Assembly (NCBI GenBank): GCA_016786725.1
Contig: JAEUVU010000019.1
Location: 1-64,000, forward strand
Direction of reading: 5' to 3'
Length of the DNA: 64,000 bases
Origin: Ferruginibacter sp.
Lineage (GTDB): Bacteria; Bacteroidota; Bacteroidia; Chitinophagales; Chitinophagaceae
Of the stretch, positions 26,285-33,401 are shown piece after piece. The notes under the pieces are model-generated. The model saw only the letters and a program-made list of their open reading frames with translations. It ran no database searches and was not told where the DNA came from. A program made the translations under genes and the position numbers. The first letter of the stretch is position 1; each line of letters begins with the position of its first letter.

Positions 26285-26814
26285 CCAAAACCGAAATCAT
26301 ACAGGATGCTGAAAAAATATTCAGCCGCTTTTCACAAACATGCAGTGTTATTGATGAACCTGTTTTTTTTAACCGGCCTGATGAAAAATGGTCGGTTGCA
26401 GAAAATGTTCAGCACATCATCATATCCACCAACATGTCTTCATTGGCATGGTACCTGCCCCGCTTTGTTGTAAGGTGGATGGCAGGCAAACCAAACAGAA
26501 ATTCACGTACCTATGATGAGTTAAAAGATAAGTACTATAAAAAATTAGCTGATGGGGGCCGTGCCAGTGCAAGGTTTGTTCCCAAACCTATTGAAATAAA
26601 GTATGGCAAACAGAAATTGATGGACAACTGGAACAAAGCTGCTGCAAAATTCATAAACACATTAACAAAGAACCGAACTGAAGATGATCTTGATAATTAC
26701 CTGGTAAAACATCCGCTGCTTGGCCGCATTACTTTACGTGAACTGGGTTATTTCACTATCTTTCATACCGAACATCATTTGCACACGATAGAAAAGCTTA
26801 CAAAAACCACATGA
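26281..26814 (+). CDS. DinB-family protein
   Basis: The 177-residue protein has the DinB/YfiT four-helix bundle layout: WSVAENVQHIIIS with a metal His at about residue 46, and a C-terminal HTEHHLHTIEKL motif with two further metal histidines. These proteins bind a divalent metal; some are thiol-dependent S-transferases (bacillithiol transferase-like), which would fit a bacillithiol-making cell, but the substrate is unknown. It overlaps dapF and corA by 4 bp each. Another DinB protein is at 32933. Confidence 0.85.
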   Translation: MTKTEIIQDAEKIFSRFSQTCSVIDEPVFFNRPDEKWSVAENVQHIIISTNMSSLAWYLPRFVVRWMAGKPNRNSRTYDELKDKYYKKLADGGRASARFVPKPIEIKYGKQKLMDNWNKAAAKFINTLTKNRTEDDLDNYLVKHPLLGRITLRELGYFTIFHTEHHLHTIEKLTKTT

Positions 26815-27749
26815 TCCAGTACTTTAAAAATATAGACCAAAAAACCGTTGCCATTGAAAAGCATGAAGATGCCGTGTGGGTGAATGTATTGCCTCCACTG
26901 AAAAATGAGGAGTTTACCGAACTGAGTGGCAATATGAATATACCCATCGACTTCCTTAAAGATTCATTGGATATTGACGAACGCAGCCGGTACGAAATTG
27001 ATGACGATGTAAAACTGATCGTTATCAAAACCCCAACAGAAAATAACTCCTTCAACCTGAGTGATGCATTTTATATTACCATACCTATTTGTATCATTCT
27101 TACCCACAACCAGATCGTTACAGTTAATTCTTTTGAGAATGAAGCCATCAAAAAATTCCTCAATACATTTCAGCACCGTAACCCCGACAGGATGAATATG
27201 ATGGTGCTGAAAATATTTGAAAAAGTAACTTCTAATTTCCAGGATTACCTGAAAGAAATAAACACCAGACGTACCAGCCTGGAGCAAAAACTATACGACA
27301 GCAACCGTAATGAAGAATTATTGCAATTGATGCGCATTCAAAAAAGTTTTGTGTATTTCATTACAGCATTACGCAGCAACGAACTGCTGATGATGAAAAT
27401 AAGCCGCACCAATATTTTAAAACTGAAGGAAGAAGAAAAAGATTTCTTGGAAGACCTTATTGTAGAAACATCTCAGGCGCTTGAAATGGCGAATACCTAC
27501 ACCAATATCCTCAACAGTACCCTGGATGCTTTTGCCAGCATCATCAGCAATAACCAGAACGAGGTTTTAAAAAGATTAACCACCCTCACCATCTTTTTAA
27601 GCATTCCCATTTTAATTGCCAGTATTTATGGCATGAATGTACCCATCCCCTACAGCGAAAGCCATATGGCATTTTGGATACCGGTAATTTTATCTGCGGT
27701 AATACTTGCCTTTGCCGTGTGGAATTACCTGAAACGTTTAAAGCGATAA
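26811..27749 (+). CDS. corA: CorA-family divalent cation transporter
   Basis: The 312-residue protein has the CorA layout: an N-terminal soluble alpha/beta domain, a long helix through the middle and two C-terminal membrane helices. The signature YGMNVP (about residue 273) closes the first helix. It would import Mg2+ (or Co2+/Ni2+) as a pentamer. It starts within the last codons of the DinB gene, and the Nudix gene begins 2 bp after its stop. Confidence 0.93.
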   Translation: MIQYFKNIDQKTVAIEKHEDAVWVNVLPPLKNEEFTELSGNMNIPIDFLKDSLDIDERSRYEIDDDVKLIVIKTPTENNSFNLSDAFYITIPICIILTHNQIVTVNSFENEAIKKFLNTFQHRNPDRMNMMVLKIFEKVTSNFQDYLKEINTRRTSLEQKLYDSNRNEELLQLMRIQKSFVYFITALRSNELLMMKISRTNILKLKEEEKDFLEDLIVETSQALEMANTYTNILNSTLDAFASIISNNQNEVLKRLTTLTIFLSIPILIASIYGMNVPIPYSESHMAFWIPVILSAVILAFAVWNYLKRLKR

Positions 27750-27751
27750 GC

Positions 27752-28210
27752 ATGTTTAATATCCGTGTTTATGGCATTTTAATCAATGAACAAAAGCAGG
27801 TGCTGGTTAGCGATGAATTTATCCATGGCGCTTATATTACCAAATTTCCAGGCGGCGGGCTTGAGTTTGGCGAAGGAACCAGGGATTGCCTGCGGCGGGA
27901 ATTTATGGAGGAGATGAATTTAAAAGTGAAAACCGGCGATCATATTTATACAACCGATCACTATCAGCAGAGTGCTTTTAATGCTGCACACCAGATCATC
28001 TCCATTTATTATTTTGCCGAAGCCTTAGAGCCTATCACAGCACCTTTGCGCAGCAAGCCATTTGATTTTGATGAAACACAATTAAAAATGTACAAAGAAA
28101 CCGGTGAAACAGAAACTTTCCGGTTTATAGATTGGAAAGATTTTTCGGAGGATACTGTAAGTTTACCGATTGACAAGATTGTTGCTAAAATAATAAAAGT
28201 TAATTGGTAA
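27752..28210 (+). CDS. Nudix hydrolase
   Basis: The Nudix box runs GGGLEFGEGTRDCLRREFME, then EMNL (about residues 34-57), matching GX5EX7REUXEEXGU with Met in place of the final Gly. I start at the ATG at 27752, 2 bp after the corA stop; the longer frame upstream overlaps corA. The 152-residue protein would cleave a nucleoside diphosphate linked to another moiety; the substrate cannot be read. Fifth gene of the run that begins at 24619. Confidence 0.88.
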   Translation: MFNIRVYGILINEQKQVLVSDEFIHGAYITKFPGGGLEFGEGTRDCLRREFMEEMNLKVKTGDHIYTTDHYQQSAFNAAHQIISIYYFAEALEPITAPLRSKPFDFDETQLKMYKETGETETFRFIDWKDFSEDTVSLPIDKIVAKIIKVNW

Positions 28211-28258
28211 TTGCGGAGCTGACAGATAACTTATAACGAATAACCGATAACAAATAAG

Positions 28259-28867
28259 ATGATAACACCCGATAACTTTTTTGAACAAGAGATCATTTTA
28301 CAGAACAGCCGCTCCAAACTGAAACCACTTACCGAAGCACATTACCAGCATTTATTGCCTATTGCATTGCATACAGAGATCTGGGAGTTTACAGGCGCCA
28401 AAGTAAGGAACGAAGCTGATTTCCGCAGGTATTTTAATACAGCACTTGAAGAAAGAAAAACAAACCGCTCCTACCCTTTTGCCATTTATGATAAACAGCA
28501 AAATCAGTATGCAGGTTGCACACGATACGCCAATATTTCATTCCCGGATAAAAGACTGGAGATCGGCTGGACATGGTACCACCCTGCATTGCAACGCACC
28601 GGCATAAATAAAGCAACTAAAATTTTATTATTGAGTTTTGGATTTGAAGAACTGCATTTAAACCGCATTGAATTAAAAACAAGCCACCTGAATTTAAAAT
28701 CTCAGGGTGCCATGCTGAAGATCGGGGCAGTAAAAGAAGGTATATTAAGAAGGCATGGCATTAATGAAGACGGGCTGGTAAGAGATACGGTGTATTTTAG
28801 TTTTATAAAAGAAGAATGGCCGCAGATAAAAGAAACTATTTTTAAAGAATTTATAAATATCCCATAA
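28259..28867 (+). CDS. GNAT-family acetyltransferase, RimJ/RimL type
   Basis: The 202-residue protein reads as a RimJ/RimL-like N-acetyltransferase. LKPLTEAHYQHLLP forms the first strand and helix. The acetyl-CoA-binding region is IGWTWYHPALQRTGINKATK (about 101-120), and LNRIELKTSHLNLKSQGAMLKIGA is the typical closing part of the fold. Q-R-T-G-I-N replaces the common Q/RxxGxG/A. The target could be a protein N-terminus or a small molecule. It is 48 bp after the Nudix gene. Confidence 0.87.
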   Translation: MITPDNFFEQEIILQNSRSKLKPLTEAHYQHLLPIALHTEIWEFTGAKVRNEADFRRYFNTALEERKTNRSYPFAIYDKQQNQYAGCTRYANISFPDKRLEIGWTWYHPALQRTGINKATKILLLSFGFEELHLNRIELKTSHLNLKSQGAMLKIGAVKEGILRRHGINEDGLVRDTVYFSFIKEEWPQIKETIFKEFINIP

Positions 28868-28941
28868 GGCGGTTAAGTACACAAATAAAAACTTTGTGAG
28901 CTTTGTTTCTTTGTGGGAACTAAATAACCAAAAAGCATTTT

Positions 28942-29961
28942 ATGAAAAGATTATTATCACTGTTTTTAGTTCTTGCAATTATTAGTTGCAACAACAATAA
29001 TAAAGAAACAACCGCTGCTATTACAAATGACTTGTACAAAGAAGTGCAAACCGGTGGTGTTAAAATAATACCTATAGAAACACCGAAGGGCAAATTCAAT
29101 GTATGGACAAAAACGATTGGCAGCAATTCTAAAATAAAATTATTGTTGCTGAATGGCGGCCCCGGTGCAACACATGAATACTTTGAATGCTTTGAAAATT
29201 TTTTACTGCCCGAAAATGTTGAATTGATCTATTATGATCAACTGGGTTGCGGATTAAGCGATAATCCCAAAGACACAACCATGTGGGACCTGTCAAGATT
29301 TGTAGAAGAAGTAGAACAGGTAAGAAAAGCGCTCAATCTGAATAAGGATAATTTTTATTTGCTTGGCCATAGCTGGGGCGGCATTCTTGCAATGCAGTAT
29401 GCTTTAAAATACCAGGACAACCTGAGGGGTCTTATCATCAGTAATATGATGAGCAGTTGCCCAGCTTATGGAAAGTACGCACAGGAGGTATTGGCGCCAC
29501 AATTCGATCCCAAAGTTTTAGATACCATCAGGCAGATAGAAGCAAAAGGCGATTTCTCTAATCCAAAATATATGGAACTGTTATTGCCTAATTTTTATGC
29601 AAAACATATCTGCCGCATCAATCCCTGGCCCGAACCGGTAAGCCGCTCTCTCGGAAAAATGAACCAAAGCCTGTATGTTACCATGCAGGGCCCCAGCGAA
29701 TTTGGCATTGGCGGCAATTTAATAACGTGGGATGTAAGCAAAGAATTACCCAAAATAAAAACACCCACACTTACCATTGGCGGCACCCATGATACCATGG
29801 ACCCTGAACATATGAAATGGATGAGTACACAGGTACAGAACGGCCGCAATATAACCTGCCCCAACGGCAGCCACATGAGCATGTATGATGACCAGAAAAA
29901 TTATTTTCCGGGATTGATACAGTTCATTAAAGATGTGGATCGAGGGACGCAGATTAAGTAG
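28942..29961 (+). CDS. Proline-iminopeptidase-like alpha/beta hydrolase lipoprotein
   Basis: A lipoprotein signal peptide (LAIISCNNNN, Cys at about residue 16) precedes an S33-type alpha/beta hydrolase. Visible are the oxyanion motif GGPGATHEY, YYDQLGCGLSD, the nucleophile elbow GHSWGG (about 144), the acid GGTHDTMDPEH (about 273) and the base NGSHMSMYDD. The family removes N-terminal proline from peptides, but exported members may act on other amides or esters. A large 22-bp-arm hairpin follows its stop. Confidence 0.9.
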   Translation: MKRLLSLFLVLAIISCNNNNKETTAAITNDLYKEVQTGGVKIIPIETPKGKFNVWTKTIGSNSKIKLLLLNGGPGATHEYFECFENFLLPENVELIYYDQLGCGLSDNPKDTTMWDLSRFVEEVEQVRKALNLNKDNFYLLGHSWGGILAMQYALKYQDNLRGLIISNMMSSCPAYGKYAQEVLAPQFDPKVLDTIRQIEAKGDFSNPKYMELLLPNFYAKHICRINPWPEPVSRSLGKMNQSLYVTMQGPSEFGIGGNLITWDVSKELPKIKTPTLTIGGTHDTMDPEHMKWMSTQVQNGRNITCPNGSHMSMYDDQKNYFPGLIQFIKDVDRGTQIK

Positions 29962-29975
29962 TAAAATCTCCCTGT

Positions 29976-30040
29976 CATTTCGACGAAGGAGAAATCTTTT
30001 TTTAATAAATAGAAATATAGATTTCTCCTTCGTCGAAATG
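29976..30040. repeat. Inverted repeat with perfect 22-bp arms
   Basis: The left arm (29976-29997) begins CATTTCGACGAAGGAG; the right arm (30019-30040) is its exact reverse complement; the loop is 21 AT-rich bases. It follows the alpha/beta hydrolase gene and may act as a terminator or mRNA end. The motif looks like a dispersed family rather than a unique terminator. Confidence 0.85.
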
Positions 30041-30046
30041 TTAAAA

Positions 30047-30086
30047 TAAAAAAGTTGGGCTCGCCGCAGGCGAGCCCAACTTTTTT
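30047..30086 (-). terminator. Intrinsic terminator of RNase P RNA (works both ways)
   Basis: Arms AGTTGGGCTCGCC (30053-30065) and GGCGAGCCCAACT (30069-30081) enclose a 3-base loop, with A and T runs on both sides. It begins a few bases after the 3' end of rnpB. Confidence 0.88.
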
Positions 30087-30092
30087 AAAAAA

Positions 30093-30471
30093 TCTATCAG
30101 CCTGTAAGCCGGATTCTGTAAGATGTTTGTGTAACCAAGCAAAGGCCAAACACCTGGCTATCATTTATCTGGCTGCAACATTACTGTTACAGTCTTGCTG
30201 CCTACCCTTCGGCATCGGACGAGCCGCCCTCAAACGCCGGTTTACGTGGCATTACAGCACACAAGGTTTACCCAATTAATGCATTACTGCAAAAACCCGT
30301 GAGCTCTTACCTCACGTTTTCACCCTTATCCCGCCTAAGGCGGGACGGTAATTTTCTGTGGCCCTTTCTCTTTCCCGGCTAACCGGGAAGCCGGCTGTTA
30401 ACCAGTGTGTTGCTCTGTGCTGTCCGGACTTTCCTATCCGATAAGATCGGATCGATAACCCGGCTGATAGA
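30093..30471 (-). ncRNA. rnpB: RNase P RNA, bacterial class A
   Basis: Conserved parts are clear on the minus strand: GGAAAGTCCGGACA (30421-30434) near the 5' end, AGGTAAGAGCTCACGGG (about 30296-30312) and ACAGAATCCGGCTTACAGG (30101-30119) near the 3' end. P1 pairs TCTATCAGCC with GGCTGATAGA at the two ends. The about 379-base RNA is the catalytic part of RNase P, which trims tRNA 5' ends. A strong terminator follows. Confidence 0.96.
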
Positions 30472-30565
30472 ATGTAAAGGTAGATTTATTATTTGGGGAA
30501 TATCGCCAATGAGGTTAAAGGATTTAATCAGCCCTTATATTGAACAGATAAAAAAATGCCGAACG

Positions 30566-30781
30566 TTAGTCTTCAAATAATTTGCCTACAGGAACTTCAA
30601 GGGCAACACAGATTCTGTATAATGTACGTATAGTTGGATTTGATTTGCCTGACTCAATCCTCGACATGCTGGCTTTTTCAAAATCGCATGCAACAGCCAG
30701 ATCATTTTGAGTCATACTTCTTGTCATCCTTATCGTCCTTATCCTTTCGCCTATCTTAATCTGTAAATCAGTTTCTTTCAT
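30566..30781 (-). CDS. XRE-family helix-turn-helix regulator
   Basis: The 71-residue protein is a single Cro/CI-type HTH domain: IGERIRTIRMTRSMTQNDLAVACDFEKASMSRIESGKSNPTIRTLYRICVAL, with the recognition helix around KASMSRIES. It has no partner domain. Its target is unknown; it lies alone between rnpB and a gene-poor stretch. Confidence 0.9.
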   Translation of the reverse strand: MKETDLQIKIGERIRTIRMTRSMTQNDLAVACDFEKASMSRIESGKSNPTIRTLYRICVALEVPVGKLFED

Positions 30782-31266
30782 AAGATTTTATCTTTATTAC
30801 AAAAGAAAGTAAGGTAAGGGATATGTTGGTTGTTTTAAAGAACAATTGGCACATAAAACAACATGATATTCGTCAGGGTTTCATCCCTCTGTAAATAACA
30901 ATAATTCGATGTTCAATATTTGCTTTCACGGTTTTAAAATTCTTACACGAAAAGAATGCTTTTTATGACAATTTTCTGCCGTCCCATATGTTGCATACGC
31001 ATATATCATGCTTACCAAGCGGAAGCTATATTCAGAATTAACCCAAAAAAGATTTTACTTCTTTAACAAAATCCCATATATCAGGTGTGTATTGGATAAC
31101 GGCTATCGCAGAATTTAATCCCTACCATACCCCAGTAACAGAAATTGGCCAAAAAATTCTGGAAAAAACCGCCCCTCTAAAAAAAAATAGTCATTTTTTT
31201 GAATAAAAAACATTGCCCATTCGTTAAGTTGGTGTTATCCATTTGTATCATTTAAATAATTTACTG
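30782..31266. other. Gene-poor intergenic stretch
   Basis: About 485 bp of AT-rich DNA upstream of the XRE gene. I see no conserved RNA, promoter consensus, repeat or coding pattern. Confidence 0.5.
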
Positions 31267-31464
31267 ATGAAAGTCTTCAATGGTATGCTGGGTTTTATAG
31301 CATTGAATAGTTTACTGGCAGCCGGAATTTTATTTAAGCTGAGTTATGAAAAAATTGCAATCATACCTCTCTCCATATCTCTCCTGGGTTTTGCAGTACT
31401 TGGCTATTTACATGTATGCAGAATGTATTTGCTGGCAAGCCTCAAAAAGAAAATTAATAATTAA
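31267..31464 (+). CDS. Small two-helix membrane protein
   Basis: This 65-residue ORF, from the ATG at 31267, encodes two hydrophobic helices (about 7-22 and 31-50) and a basic end LKKKINN, a believable topology for a small inner-membrane protein. The frame is also open from a TTG at 31243. No family is recognised and there is no clear promoter, so it may be a chance ORF. Confidence 0.4.
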   Translation: MKVFNGMLGFIALNSLLAAGILFKLSYEKIAIIPLSISLLGFAVLGYLHVCRMYLLASLKKKINN

Positions 31465-31515
31465 AGTAAGCAAGAAGTTTGGTTAATTGTGAATGTCCAC
31501 CGGGTATCGTTTTAA

Positions 31516-32820
31516 CTATTTGATTTTTCTTACAGACTGATTGATGAAATAAAAAGCTGTACACAGCAGAAAGAAAATCCACATCGCCTTCACCTCGGGC
31601 CAGGTAACCTGGTATAAAAACCAGCAAATGCTGATAACAGCCAGTATGGGAATAAGCATGCCGCCCGGTATTTTAAACCCTGCGGCAGCAGCATCTTCTT
31701 TTTTGAAACGCAGCTTTATCATTGCCAGCACCACTGCCAGGTAAATAATGAGTACAGATGAGCTTGCCAGTGTTGCCAGCTGCTTAAACCCGCCGCCTGA
31801 AGCAAGTATCACAATTATTACACTGTAAGCCGCAACAGCCATATAGGGTGTTGCAAATTTCGGGTGTATGCGGCCCAGCACATCCGGAAGCAATTTATCT
31901 GTAGATGCAGCAAATAAAAGCCTGGAGCTGGCCAGCACATCGCCGCCAATCATACCAAGCATTGATACAACAGCGGTTATTAAAATGATGGTGCCCCCAA
32001 CCGGGCCAATGAGCCGGATAGCCAGCGATGCAAGCGGCGCTTCTTTGTATCCGGCCAGGCTGTCGCCCAAAACACCCTGCGATACCAGTTGCAGCAGCAT
32101 ATAAATTACCAGTACACCAAACACACCTGTAAAAATCCCTTTGGGAATTGTACTGCGTGGGTTCTTTATTTCCCCGCTTACATTCAGGGCGGTTTCAATA
32201 CCTCCAAAGGCGAAAAAAAGTGTAAGCGCTGTTGCACCAATGGTTTTTATAGCAGGGATTGTTTTTACAGTAAGGTTGCCGGCGCTAATGCTGAAAACAC
32301 CAACAACAATAAGCAGTATGAGTGGTGTTAATTTTAATAAACACATTGCCCCGGCAAATTGAGAACCCTGTTTAACACCCCGTATATTTATATAAGTAAG
32401 CAAACCATACAGCGCAATAAAAAAAGGTATTCTTATATAAAAAGAAGTAAAGCCCTGATACCAGATTGCCAGCATATCGGCCAGTGCATTAACCACTGCA
32501 GCATTTGATAAAGCGGCAAAACCAAACCAAAAAAGAGTATTGATGAGAAACCCTGCAAGCGGCCCAAACGCCTTTTCTACATAGGCATACGAGCCACCGC
32601 TGCCTGTAACCCTGCTGCCTATCTCGGCATAGCAAAGCATAATTAAAATTACCAGTAAACCGCAAAGCAGGTAAGCGATAAAGGCAGAGCGTCCCAGATT
32701 TTGAGCAACTACAGCAGGTAAAACAAAAATACCGGCGCCAATGGTAAGATTGATGGCATTTAATGCAAGGCCCAGGATACCAATCTCACGTTTGAGAGCA
32801 GGCTCAGTTGTTTTTTGCAT
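31516..32820 (-). CDS. APC-superfamily amino acid permease
   Basis: The 434-residue transporter has about twelve membrane helices. The conserved first helix reads LNAINLTIGAGIFVLPA, and FAFGGIETALNVSGEIKNP in helix 6 is the substrate/sodium-site region. The start is set at 32820 (MQKTTEPALKREIG): the longer open frame to 32952 adds a non-hydrophobic stretch unlike the family and overlaps the next gene's promoter. Substrate probably amino acids; specificity unknown. Confidence 0.9.
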   Translation of the reverse strand: MQKTTEPALKREIGILGLALNAINLTIGAGIFVLPAVVAQNLGRSAFIAYLLCGLLVILIMLCYAEIGSRVTGSGGSYAYVEKAFGPLAGFLINTLFWFGFAALSNAAVVNALADMLAIWYQGFTSFYIRIPFFIALYGLLTYINIRGVKQGSQFAGAMCLLKLTPLILLIVVGVFSISAGNLTVKTIPAIKTIGATALTLFFAFGGIETALNVSGEIKNPRSTIPKGIFTGVFGVLVIYMLLQLVSQGVLGDSLAGYKEAPLASLAIRLIGPVGGTIILITAVVSMLGMIGGDVLASSRLLFAASTDKLLPDVLGRIHPKFATPYMAVAAYSVIIVILASGGGFKQLATLASSSVLIIYLAVVLAMIKLRFKKEDAAAAGFKIPGGMLIPILAVISICWFLYQVTWPEVKAMWIFFLLCTAFYFINQSVRKIK

Positions 32821-32900
32821 GTTTAAATATAATATTAAAGTCAAAATTCTAAGGTAAAAAATCAAAAAAGGAACATTCAATTCATCATGGCCCCGCTTTT

Positions 32901-32908
32901 TACTTTTG
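32901..32908 (+). promoter_or_regulatory. -7 promoter element TACTTTTG
   Basis: An exact TAnnTTTG 25 bp before the ATG at 32933. Confidence 0.55.
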
Positions 32909-32932
32909 AATTTTAGAAAACTACATTTAGCA

Positions 32933-33385
32933 ATGCAAACATCAATTAACAAACTGGAAAAAATAATTGCAGATTACACTCCGCAGTTAAAACAATTATC
33001 TGAAGAGGATTTTACCTATAAGCCTTTACTTCATAAATGGAGCGGTAAAGAGTACCTGGGCCATTTGATAGATTCAGCACAAATTAATATCAGGCGTTTT
33101 GTAGTTGGCCAATACGAGTTGAAGCCTTACATAGTTTACGACCAGGAGATGTGGGTGGCTGCAGCCAATTATCAGGATTATCCGCTTGGTGATCTGATAG
33201 ATCTTTGGGCGCTTATCAACAAACACATTGTTATACTGCTGAAAAATATGCCGGAGGCTGTTTATGAAAACGAAGTGCTTACCCAGGATGTGCATACCTT
33301 ACAATGGCTGGCAGCAGATTACAATAAACACCTGCTGCACCACCTGCACCAGGTTTTAAACCTGCAACCGGTTGCTTATCCTTAA
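32933..33385 (+). CDS. DinB-family protein
   Basis: The 150-residue protein has WSGKEYLGHLIDSAQINIRRF near residue 38, with the first metal His, and the closing DYNKHLLHHLHQVL with the other metal histidines. It is the four-helix DinB/YfiT fold and closest to the DUF664/bacillithiol-transferase-like group. I start at the ATG at 32933, just after the -7 element, not at 32906. Its biochemical role is unknown. Confidence 0.85.
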   Translation: MQTSINKLEKIIADYTPQLKQLSEEDFTYKPLLHKWSGKEYLGHLIDSAQINIRRFVVGQYELKPYIVYDQEMWVAAANYQDYPLGDLIDLWALINKHIVILLKNMPEAVYENEVLTQDVHTLQWLAADYNKHLLHHLHQVLNLQPVAYP

Positions 33386-33401
33386 TGTTTTTGAAAACCT
33401 T

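Noticed and set aside
30055..30279. ORF across the rnpB terminator region
   Set aside because: It lies over the RNase P RNA gene and its terminator, which explain the conservation.
32821..32952. Longer N-terminus for the APC permease
   Set aside because: The added residues lack the family pattern and overlap the promoter of the divergent DinB gene.
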